This document shows positions 12,616 through 22,456 of a stretch of 64,000 nt of DNA, piece after piece (position 1 is the first letter of the stretch; each line of letters starts with the position of its first letter). Origin of the DNA: Opisthocomus hoazin (taxonomy: Eukaryota > Chordata > Aves > Opisthocomiformes > Opisthocomidae); contig NC_134418.1 in the NCBI RefSeq assembly GCF_030867145.1, positions 59,557,682 through 59,621,681 of the forward strand, given 5' to 3'. The notes under the pieces were generated by a model. It worked only from the letters and a program-made list of their open reading frames with translations, did not search any database and was not told the DNA's origin. The translations under genes and the position numbers were made by a program.

Positions 12616-15359
12616 ATTCAGATGTCAGGTGTGTGGAGTTGAAACAAGAATTTTTAATATTTTATCTCTATGTAAAATCTTCTAGGTTTACCAGCTTAGA
12701 GGAACTTGGTATTTTTGAATATAATGGCATATATTCCTAAATATCTGTTGGGGTATATTGATCTGGTGTAGAGTAGCAGTTAGCTGTTGTAGTTTTTTAG
12801 CGTTTCTACGCGATGCTCAGAAAACTAAGAACTACACTGATCTCTTTTCCAAGTAAATATTTGCAAATGCTGTACAGACCATTGTAAGCATTGCTTTTAG
12901 TACCTGCAACAGTTTACAGCAGCTCTACCATTTGGTATTCCAGTAGCAGTAAGTCCATACGTGTGGTTAACATGCATCCATAGCTTCCTTAATTTTCACT
13001 GGAGAGGCAGAGGAAAACATGCAATAGTAAAATCTTCAGCTCAAAAAAAAAAAAAAGAAAAGGTAACCTATTTTTTTGTTCCTGGGAGGCTTCCATTTTC
13101 TTACTATTTTTTTATTTCAAGCTAGGTCCCAACACTGATTCCTCAACGGGCCCCGCAGGTGGAATAGGGAAATATTGCTAAGGACAAGCTGTGTGCCTTT
13201 CAGCACTTCCGCCAGCCTTTGAAACGCTTTGCTGGCGTGCGGCGTGCGCCTGTGGTCAGAGCCACATCGCTTGTCGCGGGGCAGAGGAGGGAGGGTGTGC
13301 AACGTTGCTGGGCTGACTCCCGTCCGGCACCGACACACGAGATCGCGCAACTCAGCAGCCTGCGCGTGGGAACTGTACACGGCCGCGCTGCTGATGCAGA
13401 GAGGTGTTTGGAAGCAGCTGAGTACAATGTACTTAAAGTTCACTGACAGCGGGTTGGAAATGTTTTTAGGTTCAGTAGCCGATGTTTTTATGTTTTAACA
13501 GGGCTGTGCAGGAGGATGTTTCTTGTATTTGAGAAGGCCAGGTGGCTCGTCACAAGGGCAGTATTTCTGCGTTTGAGAAAACCGCTGTCTTTGAACAATG
13601 CTGTCTGTTTATGCGGAGCCAAATTCTCCTCCTAACTTGAAAGCTTAAATACTTGACTGACTTGATTGGAATTCTTTTTGGTCTAGAGCAGGATTTGACT
13701 TTAGAAATACGCTAAATGCTCTTGCTCTTAAGCGACCCAGAAATCATTTTGTGTATATACCTTTTCTAAACTGTCCCGCTGGCAATGCCGTCTGTTGGAT
13801 TGGCGCAACGCGAGAGAGGCTGGCTGCGGGCTCGTAACGAAGCAGCTGAACCAGCATTCAGGGTGGGCGTCAAGGCCTGGGGCACAACGCAGAACTAAAA
13901 GCTGCTGAAACAAACGAAAAAAAAGGGTTGCTGTACTGGATGTCCTTACTGAGATTATAGGAAGAGTGTGCAGAAGTAAGGGAAAGGCCACCCAAATGTT
14001 TGAAGTTTGCAATAGAAATTTATGGAGAAAATGTGGTTCCCCAGATTTTGTAACTGTCCAGAATGTATTGTAATTATACTAATGAAAACAAACTATCAAA
14101 GTACGCATTGGTACTCCTGTGTCTTCTTAACAGAAGAAAAATGTTTCAAAGGCTTTAACAGGTACTCGGGCCTTCCCACTGACCAGTGAGTCTGAGCTTG
14201 CAGGCGGTCTGTCGGTGCCGGGGAAGGAGGGCACACAAAGGAAGGAGGACGCGCAAGGCGTTTGTCAGACCCGCGCACAGGGAAGTCGGAGCGGCCTTAG
14301 CAGAGCTGCTTGCGGTGGTCGGCTGACTGGGCTATCGCTGCCCTGCGGTTTCTTCCCGGGTGAAGGGACGGGTGTCGCGGGGCGCTGGGCTGGTCAGATC
14401 ACTGTCGGGACCTCAGGGACCGGGGCAGCACAGCTGTCCCAGCAGCGTGAAAGCTGGACCTCGGCTGCTGCGTTTCACTGCGTCCCCTGCTGTGACTGCC
14501 CTTCCCAAAGAAGGGAACAATTAATGCCTTCACACCACTGGAAAAATGCTGCTTAGCATTTAACGGATTAAATAGTTGCGTGCTTTGAAATGTGCAGTCA
14601 TATGCAGGAGGGTGCTAGTATTTCCCTCAGCATAAGGATTAGCCTGCTCTAAATGTGGCCTGCAAACGTTCTTCTCATATTCCAGGTGGGTGTTTCTCTC
14701 CTCGTGGTTGTTGCTTTTTTCTCAAGTCTGAAGGTTTTTTCCTTCAGAAATGTCGTTATCTTCCCTGGTTTCGTTGAAGGAATCTGCTGGAAAGCTCAGA
14801 ACGGATTTTCTTCTGGGCGAGACGCTAACTGAAGAGGGCAGAGCACATGAATCTCTTCAGACGACCTTTCCTCAGAAGGGGAGGTTCTCACTGGAAAGGG
14901 GGAAACAAAACCGACTAAAAACCTCTCAGCTTTTTTCGCTGCCGACGATGAACTCCTCGCTCTTTTTATTTCATCACTACCCGCATTTAGTGCTCCTCAC
15001 TCCTCAGGTGAAACCAGATTAAATTTCAATTTTTGGCCTTTCTTCTTTTAAACAGTCGTGATTGCTTTGCAGGCTCCCAGGAGAAGCTGGAACACTGCCG
15101 GCCCTGCAGCGCGGCAGCTGCGCTTGAGGAGGCGGCAGAGACAGCTCTGCACGCGCGTCGCTGTGCTTCGGTCGCGTGCTGCCCAAGGGGTAGCGGGGCG
15201 GGCAGCAGCGCGGGGTGCACGGCTGCCTGTCCCTCGTCCCCGAGCAGCTGCCGCTCGTTCCTCCTGCAGGTCTGTCACGGGGAGCAGAAGGAAAATGGAA
15301 CAGTCAAAGCACGTGTTTTTTTTTGTAAAAAACCCCCGTTGCTGTACAAGCTCCTGTCG
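12616..15359. other. Intergenic sequence between DNAJB14 and the LAMTOR3 promoter
   Basis: About 2.7 kb without a supported gene. It includes an A-run at 13043-13056 and CpG-richer patches at about 13210-13400 and 14160-14480. Open frames there are short and overlap on both strands. An E-box CACGTG lies at 15310-15315, just before the CpG island. Confidence 0.7.
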
Positions 15360-15447
15360 CTGTGCCGCTAAAACGCCCCGCCCTGCCCCCGTGCGGCCGC
15401 GCGGGCGGGGCGGGGAAGCGCTTCCGGGTTGGGGGGCGCGGCGCGCC

Positions 15448-15457
15448 GTCATGTGAC
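15448..15457 (+). promoter_or_regulatory. CLEAR-like E-box GTCATGTGAC
   Basis: One mismatch from the TFEB/TFE3 CLEAR consensus GTCACGTGAC, and it contains the TCATGTG M-box core used by MITF-family factors. It lies about 30-60 bases before the inferred LAMTOR3 first splice donor, so close to the start site. Function is inferred. Confidence 0.55.
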
Positions 15458-15459
15458 GG

Positions 15460-15520
15460 AGGCTTAAAGGGGAAGCGGCGGCGGAGCCCGGGCGGGTGGG
15501 CGCGCCGGCCGCTCGGACAG
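15460..15520 (+). other. LAMTOR3: LAMTOR3 5' non-coding exon (inferred)
   Basis: A donor GGACAG/GTAGGG at 15520/15521 pairs with the acceptor CTCGCAG ending at 15688. This would give seven exons in all, the count I recall for the mammalian gene. The start site is approximate. An unspliced leader running straight to the ATG is the alternative. Confidence 0.5.
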
Positions 15521-15530
15521 GTAGGGCTTG

Positions 15531-15546
15531 CCCCCCCCCCCCCCCC
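15531..15546 (+). repeat. C16 homopolymer in the LAMTOR3 leader intron
   Basis: Sixteen C residues ten bases after the inferred donor. On the other strand it is a G-run able to form quadruplex structure. The length may be unreliable in an assembly. Confidence 0.85.
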
Positions 15547-15724
15547 TCCGGCGGGGCAGTGGTCTCGGCCCAGCCGCTCTCCCTTCCCGCGGCGCGCGGG
15601 GGCGGCCTCTGCCATGGCGGCGGGGCGGGGGGAGGCGGCCGGGCCTCGGGGCGGGCGGCGTGTGACCGGGCGCCCTCTCGTCTCGCAGGCCCGCGGAGGT
15701 GGCGGCGGCAGCGGAGTCCCAGCT

Positions 15725-15733
15725 ATGGCCGAC
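15725..15733 (+). CDS. LAMTOR3: LAMTOR3 first coding exon (Met-Ala-Asp)
   Basis: Only nine coding bases, ATG GCC GAC, before donor GTGAGT at 15734. The exon itself probably begins at 15689 after acceptor CTCGCAG. Confidence 0.93.
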
Positions 15734-18700
15734 GTGAGTGCGGCGTTGGGGGGCGGCGGGGGGGGGCGGCGGGGCGTCCCGCGGGAGGTGAGTAACGCGC
15801 GCCCGTCTCTGCCCGCAGGATTTGAAGAGGTTTCTCTACAAGAAGCTGCCGAGGTAACGGAGGGGGGGGTGTGTCCGGGCACCGGGGGGTCGGCGGGTTA
15901 CCGCTTCGCTGGCGGTCCGGTGCGCTGGTCCCCGGCGACGCCCGGCTCGGGGCGGGGGCCGGGCGGCGGGGCTCGGCTGGGGCCATGGTGCCGGGCCCCT
16001 CGGGAAGCCAGAGGCTCCGCGCACCGCTCGGGGCTGCTGGCTCACGTTTCCCTTTTTCGCTGCTCCGGGAGGCCGCTGCGCTGAGCAGGCCGCGTCCCTT
16101 GCAGTGAAGGCATCCATTTTTCCCATATTTTCCTGTTTGTTCGGGGGGGGGGGGGGGGGGGGAGGATCTTTGCTACTAATTATTCATTTTTTTTAAATTA
16201 CGTCTCTTCTTTTCTTTTCCTTTTCTTCAGCGTTGAAGGTCTCCATGCTATTGTAGTCTCAGACAGGGATGGTGTGCCCGTTATCAAAGGTAACCCCGGC
16301 TGCAGGGCAGGGGGTGGAAGAGCAGGGCAGCAGCTCCTCAGGTCGCAGGCAGCCGAGATGGAGAATTGAGTTAGGCTGTTACCTCAGGTTACCCTTCCGT
16401 TGGCGTACGTGCGATGTTCTTGGGCAGCGCGGGCCGCAGGAGTTCTCCTCGGCGGAGGGGGTTGGCGTGGTGCAAGGTGCTGGTACCTTCAGGTCACTGG
16501 CAGGCCGGTGCCGAGGACTGGAGAGAGCTGATCGGTGCTTTGGTGACTTGGTGGTCTCTGCGCAGGAGCAAGGGCGTCCAGCCTCTACACGCGTTACTTA
16601 ATTTAGTTTGCTTGTCAGCGCTATAAGTTTTTTCATGTCTCTGCAGTCTTTAAGATGTTTCTATGCTGTGGGTAAACTAGTTTAAGAGTACCGATTCAGG
16701 TACTGCAGATGATTGTTTTTTTTAAATGTCCCAAAGTATTTAAACACCTGGCAGCACCTGCACGTCTTTGCCTGTTTTCGCTGAAGTGGCTGCGTGCCAG
16801 TAGTCAGTTCGAAAGCTGGAATCAGCGCGGACTGCGAAGGGCGCGGAACCGAAGCAGCATCAGCGTGGGCTGTGCCTTGGAAAGGAGAAGGCTGGTGTTT
16901 AGGCACGCTGGGCAGGACCAGAGATCGCATACAGAGCGCTGGATGCAGAAGCGTGTGTGCTCTCTGTTCCCCAGCGCCAGATCTGCTCTCGGCACAGTGC
17001 TGAGCCGCGCGAGGATTTGTGATGCAGTCGTAGATACTATGTAAAAATAAGAGTTTTCTTGCTTTGTTCCAGTTGCCAACGATAATGCTCCAGAACATGC
17101 GCTGCGACCTGGCTTTCTGTCCACCTTTGCCCTGGCCACAGATCAGGGCAGTAAACTGGGACTTTCCAAAAACAAAAGTATCATCTGCTACTACAACACG
17201 TACCAGGTGAGTCACCGCGGCAGGGCCTGCTCGCAGTGGCCAGAGCTGTTCCAACATTACGCTGAGCAAGGGAGAGAGAGTTGGTTAAACTCTGCAAGGT
17301 TTCCACTTGCCTGCTGTTGAAGCGTTTGTGTTCTGTTTCTCACACTGCTTAAACGGCTACGCGAAGCTTCCACAGTATTTGTTGAGCTTCTCTTACAGTT
17401 CTCAGATCTGAGATTTACCGGTTGAAAATGGTGAATTTGTCTGAACAGGTGGTAATGGGGGAATTTGCAGCAGGTTCTGCTCATATGGCCTTCAGAATCT
17501 GTTACAAAGGCTTTATGTGCTCTTGTACAAACAATATTTGTTTATAATTAGTGACGCCTAAAGTTAAATAAGCACTTGCAGCCTACTTCGTAGCTGATCT
17601 TGCTGCCAGTACGGCTTTGAGGTAAGAAAGCTTTGAAATGCCGCTCACATGTTTTTTTGCAAACTAGTTATTTGTGTCCTGAAATCCATCATCTACGAAG
17701 TTTCTGCTCCTTCTCAAGTTCTGGTGGGCCTGAGAGCTTTTTGTTACGGCCGCAGTAAAGCAGCCAGCTGCTTAGCCTACGGTATCTAGCTTTGTTTGGA
17801 AGATAGCTGGGTGAATGGGTTGGTTTCCACACATCGAGCACATTGCTTTGACTCCTGTGGTGCTGGTAGCTTATTGTTGTGCTCAAGATTCCAGTTCCCT
17901 GGTCAGGGAGGAGGACATACTGCTATGCACTGAATAGTATTTTAAAACAATAAACCTGCCTGCCCTCACGTTACCCATGGGGAGAGTGGTCTCCGTGGCG
18001 TACTCTGCAGTGTTTGCAGCCGCGTTAGCGTCCAGGTGGATAACGCCGCAGGACGTGGGAGGGAGGGAGGGAAACGCCAGGCTCTCCACGTGCAGCTCCC
18101 TGTACTGCAGTGTGAGTTCTGCTTGGTGTTTTTACTGCGAATCTTACAGAATAGATACACTGAGGAGTCAGTTCGGTGGCTCTTGCTCCTGCTTGCCTTC
18201 TAAACTGAGGAGGCTGCTTGTTTTGAAAAGAATTTGTGTGGCGGAGCTCTGATGTCCGACCCGTGCTGGCTGCTGGCTGAACGCTGTTCTCTCTCCTTGC
18301 AGGTGGTGCAGTTCAACCGCTTACCTTTGGTAGTAAGCTTCATTGCTAGCAGCAGTGCCAATACCGGTATGTCTTCACGTGTATTTTAAATGCTGCGGTA
18401 TTTTAAGGTGTTTAAATGATTGAAATTAAATTACTCGAGTTTACTTCAGGGTATATTAATTTTGCTCCCGCTATGGATTTTGTCAGCGTGTTGTGAGGGG
18501 AGAAGGGAAAGGCACGAGTGAAAATTCGTAGATTCTTAGGTGACTGGCTGAAGTTGTGACTCTGGTAGAAGCGTATTTCTCCTGTGATGAACCTTACCCT
18601 TGCTGCGTGCGACTGTTTGCTGCGCTGGCAGGGATTGTACCGCATAAACCAGTCGTTTGGTCTCTTTCTGTCAGTCCCAGGTTATGTTCCGCAGTAGCAC

Positions 18701-19167
18701 GTGCGGCTTCATCCTCCTCGGTTCTGCGGGCGGGGAGACCCTTCAGCGAGGCACGGGGCCTCGCTCACGAGGGCGCTGACAAATGAGTGCCCGCAGAAGG
18801 GGGTTAGTTCTTGTGTGGCTGCTCGGGCTAGGATAGCTGCAGGAAGCAGCAAGGCAGCAGCGGGACGGGGCAGAGCTGCGCTGCAGGGCTGTGCCCCTGT
18901 GGGTGCTGGGGCTCCAGGCACCCTCCCTCGGGGTGCTGCGCGCTGCTCCCATAGAGAGCAGCAGCTCAGTGAAACATTTTGTGTCTTGAAAAATGCTTCC
19001 CGTGACCTGGATGGGGAGGGAGCTGTGGGGTTTGGAGAGAGGCTTCTCGGTTATGTCGTTTGATGGGATGTTCTGTCTCTCCTCTCTTTCCAGGGCTGAT
19101 TGTAAGTTTAGAGAAGGAGCTCACGCCCCTGTTTGAAGAACTGAGGCAGGTGGTTGAAGTTTCTTAA
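15725..19167 (+). CDS. LAMTOR3: LAMTOR3 (MP1, MAPKSP1), Ragulator complex subunit, complete
   Basis: Spliced CDS: 15725-15733, 15819-15853, 16231-16289, 17073-17206, 18303-18366, 19094-19167. That is 375 nt, 124 residues plus TAA, exactly the length of the mammalian protein, with all junctions GT-AG. The protein starts MADDLKRFLYKKLPSVEGLH and ends EELRQVVEVS, and is nearly identical to mammalian MP1. It is a small roadblock/LC7-fold protein without a signal peptide or membrane segment. In the known family it pairs with LAMTOR2 (p14) in the pentameric Ragulator on late endosomes and lysosomes, which anchors Rag GTPases and mTORC1, and it scaffolds MEK1-ERK1. The ATG sits in an acceptable context (G at -3, G at +4). 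It converges on DAPP1. Confidence 0.98.
15819..15853 (+). CDS. LAMTOR3: LAMTOR3 second coding exon
   Basis: Acceptor TGCCCGCAG ends at 15818 and donor GTAACG starts at 15854. It encodes DLKRFLYKKLP plus two bases of Ser. The preceding intron is only 85 bases long. Confidence 0.95.
16143..16162 (+). repeat. G20 homopolymer in a LAMTOR3 intron
   Basis: Twenty G residues preceded by TC and followed by AGGATCT, within the intron at 15854-16230. It could form quadruplex structure. Homopolymer length is error-prone in assemblies. Confidence 0.85.
16231..16289 (+). CDS. LAMTOR3: LAMTOR3 third coding exon
   Basis: Acceptor TTTTCTTCAG ends at 16230 and donor GTAACC starts at 16290. It encodes VEGLHAIVVSDRDGVPVIK, the first strands of the roadblock fold. 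Confidence 0.96.
17073..17206 (+). CDS. LAMTOR3: LAMTOR3 fourth coding exon
   Basis: Acceptor TTGTTCCAG ends at 17072 and donor GTGAGT starts at 17207. It encodes ANDNAPEHALRPGFLSTFAL through SIICYYNTYQ. Confidence 0.97.
18057..18071 (+). repeat. (GGGA)n run, quadruplex-type motif
   Basis: Four GGG tracts separated by single A residues on the sense strand of a LAMTOR3 intron. This meets the classical G-quadruplex pattern. Confidence 0.75.
18303..18366 (+). CDS. LAMTOR3: LAMTOR3 fifth coding exon
   Basis: Acceptor CTCCTTGCAG ends at 18302 and donor GTATGT starts at 18367. It encodes VVQFNRLPLVVSFIASSSAN plus Thr and one base. Confidence 0.96.
18367..19093 (+). other. Last LAMTOR3 intron
   Basis: Non-coding, with a GC-richer patch at about 18690-18950. 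No gene was recognised. Confidence 0.8.
19094..19167 (+). CDS. LAMTOR3: LAMTOR3 terminal coding exon
   Basis: Acceptor CTCTTTCCAG ends at 19093. It encodes LIVSLEKELTPLFEELRQVV then EVS and TAA at 19165-19167. Confidence 0.96.
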
Positions 19168-19945
19168 CCTGATGGTACAGCTGGAGTGCAGCATCCCTCT
19201 GCAGCCCAGTGGACAAAAGATTCAATAATCCTCAGTCAAATAACACGTATCCGAAGAAATACCACAGCTCCTTAGTATACTAAGTAAGAGTAAATTGTAC
19301 ATAGTACTGAATCTGACGTGATCTACTAGTGTGTTGTAGGTGGATGTTACTTTAGACCATGCTTCTTGTATTGCGCAGTACTGGAGAGACCACCAGAATA
19401 GCTCCCATGGAGTTCCGCTTAGCCAGCCGAGCCGGATCGGCACGACGCTCTCGGCTCCAGCAAGCAGCCCACAGATCTCTTGCTTTACAGGGAACCGGGC
19501 ACGCGGTGGGGCTTATCCTCAGGCCAGCTACCACAATGCATTGGAAGGCAGATGGGTTGTGTAGGGTTATCAAAGACGTGGTCGAGTGTCACGAGAGCAA
19601 GTTCGCTAGCAGTGATGTGTCAGCACGATCGATAAACACCCCAGCTTGCTTTGGCGGGTGATGCTTTGGCGAGGGAATGCTGCTGCTCCGGATGCTAGCC
19701 GCATCCTGCTTCCATGCAGAAGAAAGCAGTTTCTGCGAAAGCTGTTGCTTTAGGGGTTTTCCTGATGCCCAGATAAAAGCACCTGAACAATGTCTCACTT
19801 CTTCTTGGTTTTTTTGTGTCATATGGTTGTGAAGATCTCATGTCTCATAGTCTTTTTGTGGGTTCATCACTGGTGACGCTCTCAGCTCATTTGCCATTAG
19901 GTTTTCCTAAGTAAATAAATATAAATAAAATACGGTATTTTTAAA
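19168..19945 (+). other. LAMTOR3: LAMTOR3 3' UTR
   Basis: About 0.75 kb after the stop, ending just beyond two overlapping-type poly(A) signals at 19914-19919 and 19924-19929. Open frames inside it are not supported as genes. Confidence 0.75.
19914..19929 (+). terminator. LAMTOR3: LAMTOR3 poly(A) signals, two AATAAA copies
   Basis: AATAAA at 19914-19919 and again at 19924-19929, 10 bases apart. A TG-rich stretch (ATGATGTGCCTGG) follows. Confidence 0.75.
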
Positions 19946-20904
19946 TGATGTGCCTGGTCCACTCTTCTGTTGCACCGTAATACCCCACAGCACATCAGCT
20001 GCTCTGTGGAGAGGATGGGTCTCTTGTTTGTCCACGTACAAACTCCAGGCGTGTGCGGGCTGAAGACCGAGTGGTGTGTGTCTTGGAGGGGCGATGTGGG
20101 CACCGGGTCCCATGCTGAAGCAGAGGTTCGTGCCGACCAGCTTCCTGTCGCTGGGGATCGATCCTGCGCTCTGCCCCCTGCATTTTCTCCCCCGTTCCCC
20201 TTGTGAGTGTGGGCTTCAGCACTAAAACCCAGCACCGCTGGTCTGCGGGAGAGCTCTGGGCACGTCTCTGCCTCGGGCTGGGAAAGGGGCTGCCACTGCC
20301 CCCGCGCTTGGCCCTCGCCCACCTTCGCCATCAGGCAGGATGGTGCTGGGAAGGACTGGGAATTCTTTGCTCAAAAGCGCCCTCGGATATCAAAAGTTGT
20401 CAACCCTTTTCCATTCAAACCGAGCTCCTGGCTTGGGCTTTCTGTTGCTGGTCGTCACAGAAGCACCTGGAAATGGGCCCAGGGCGTCCCTGTGTGTATT
20501 TCTGGGCAAAGGTGCCTGTGTGCCACCGAAGGCCTGCTCTCGCTGTTGGCTGGCCTGCCCCTGACTGCTTCCCAGGCCAGCCAGTGCCGCGTCCTCCACT
20601 GGCTGCGGTTCACGATGCCGCGCGCTGAGCTCGCTTCTAGCGTTTTGCCATGCGGCCTGTTCACACGGAGAAGGGAAGGCTGCTGTTGTGGTGACGTGTC
20701 GAGCTTCGTTCCCAAGCTGTTTTCACAGAACAGCGATGCTGCTGGAGAACATCGTCTCTCTCTTCCCTTACGCTGCCTCCATCTCACGTGAACTCATCAA
20801 AGCTTTTTAACTGCGTGGGAGATGCCAGGTTGTTAAACCACCTCTTTGAAGGAAGGAGGGCAAAGCTTTAACAACACAGTACAGGAATACAGAAGACCCT
20901 TGGC
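19946..20904. other. Short gap between convergent LAMTOR3 and DAPP1 ends
   Basis: About 1 kb of GC-moderate sequence between the inferred 3' ends. Frames of up to 194 codons occur on the plus strand (20207-20791) but resemble nothing known and overlap other frames, so they are left out. Confidence 0.6.
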
Positions 20905-22405
20905 TGTTTTATAGGGACATTTTATTCAGAAAACAGTCTATAAAAATATTTACAAGTATTTTGAATCTTTAAGTTGAAATAAAATGCTATTCCTATGTCC
21001 AAATCTAGATTTTCTTTCTTCTGCCAGTACGTTTTTCCCTCCTTTGGTCTTCTCACAGTGAAGGCATCTATCGAACACTGACCGGCTGCGCAAGTGATAC
21101 TAAGCCCTGTGCCACAGCATGTGCACAGTGGGAGAGGTCTGCGCGTGCTGTCCCAGCAGAAACTTGACCGTTATGCAGGGAGATGGGCCCCCTGCTTCCC
21201 CCACCCTCCCGGAGGAGCAGGATTGCCCGGGGGGATCTTGCAGCCGGGTGAGCTGTGAGGTCAGGCCAGGCTGGCCTTGGGACCCCCCAGTGTGTCAAAC
21301 TCGGCTTCCAAAACGTAACATCCGTTGTAACTGCAGCACCAAGGTACGGGCTTCCACTTCCCAACACCAGTGAGCCACAATGCTCTTACATGTGTAGGAG
21401 TCCTCCAAAATACAGGTCATGTTGAAGACACACACTAGAAGTACGAATTTAAAATAATACATGGTGCTTTTTGTTTAATATAAAGCAAGCAGTGCTTAAT
21501 TCTAAACATAGTTCTGGTCAAAACCTCATTTTGAGTTCTCTGTGTGAGGCAAAAATACAAAGTCCAGCCCATTTTTGAGGGGGACGGTAAGGGCCCCGAC
21601 TCGTAATGCCACGAACAGCGCTGGTGGCTGCCACAGGCAAAGCTTTCTGCAGCGCCCTGTCACCCACCCCGTGTCCCACGGCAGCTCTGCCACATGTGCT
21701 GGGAACCAGCTGCCCACTTCTCGTAGTCCCAGTCTGTAACCAAGCGAGTGATGCTGCGCACCATTACCTATGGATGCTGCCTGAAACAAACGTTCACTTG
21801 TAGCCGTCGCTGCGGTACACATCTAAACCATATTTGACCAGAACTGAGTGTTACCCATCCATCACCTTGAAAAGGGCCTTGAAATATTCTCTGGATGGTA
21901 ATATAGACACTATTTACAAAAATGTAATCACCTCTGTCGTTTTTCTTTTGGTTTAGAGCCGAAACAGGTAATACAAAAGAAATATTTAATGTTTCCTGGA
22001 AGGACTGCTTTTAAATAACGGGCTCAAGGTTACAGAATGTGCTGCTAATGGCTAGCTGTGATGGAGCTTGCAATAAATTACCGAGAGTGCTCTGAATAAC
22101 CACAGAAGTTTTAAACAGCGACTACTTCTGTGATTAGTTAACAGGTGTTTGAATTAAGTGCATCGCAGGCACAGACCACGCGTATCAGACCAACGCTCTG
22201 CCCTTGCAACTGCCTCCACACGTGACTCAGCAGCCCGAGAGCACGCAGCCGCACGGATCCTTTGTGTGCGGAGCCGGATGCAAGCCTCTGTGCGCGGGTA
22301 CCACTGTGAGCCACGGAGACCAGCGAAACCGTCCTCTCGTAAGTGATGCCTTCCCCTTGGCAAGGAGGCGACTCCGCCAACGGAGCCAAAGCCCTGGAGG
22401 TGTGG
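20905..22405 (-). other. DAPP1: DAPP1 3' UTR (inferred)
   Basis: Runs from the stop at 22406 to just past the minus-strand AATAAA at 20926-20921. AT-rich near its end. The exact cleavage site is inferred. Confidence 0.55.
20921..20926 (-). terminator. DAPP1: Candidate DAPP1 poly(A) signal
   Basis: TTTATT on the plus strand is AATAAA on the minus strand, in an AT-rich context typical of a UTR end. Confidence 0.5.
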
Positions 22406-22456
22406 CTAGGAACTGAGGGTGGAGTTATGCTGCTCCAGTTGCTTCCGGATTTGTGA
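22406..22456 (-). CDS. DAPP1: DAPP1 terminal coding exon
   Basis: Acceptor TTCTTCTGTTCCAG ends at 22457. It encodes [16 protein letters not shown] and TAG at 22408-22406. The first seven residues match mammalian DAPP1; the rest diverges and is shorter. An alternative downstream splice cannot be excluded. Confidence 0.87.
   Translation of the reverse strand, partial: SQIRKQLEQHNSTLSS

Larger units (their letters stand above)
15360..16105 (+). promoter_or_regulatory. CpG island, LAMTOR3 promoter and first exons
   Basis: Very GC- and CpG-dense block containing the 5' non-coding exon, the ATG exon and the second coding exon of LAMTOR3. There is no TATA box. An ETS-type CTTCCGG lies at 15421-15427, a CLEAR-like GTCATGTGAC at 15448-15457 and several GC boxes. 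This is the usual build of a housekeeping promoter. Confidence 0.85.
16290..18302 (+). other. LAMTOR3 introns 16290-17072 and 17207-18302
   Basis: Non-coding sequence with moderate GC content. Long frames here (for example 16682-17269 on the minus strand, 195 codons) run straight over the 17073-17206 exon in another frame and are shadows. No repeats were recognised apart from the GGGA run listed separately. Confidence 0.8.

Noticed and set aside
15362-16084. 240-codon plus-strand frame in the CpG island
   Set aside because: It crosses LAMTOR3 exons and introns, is Gly/Arg/Pro-rich from base composition, and competes with long frames on the other strand.
20207-20791. 194-codon plus-strand frame between LAMTOR3 and DAPP1
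   Set aside because: Overlaps another long frame in a different phase, no recognisable domain, no splice or promoter context.
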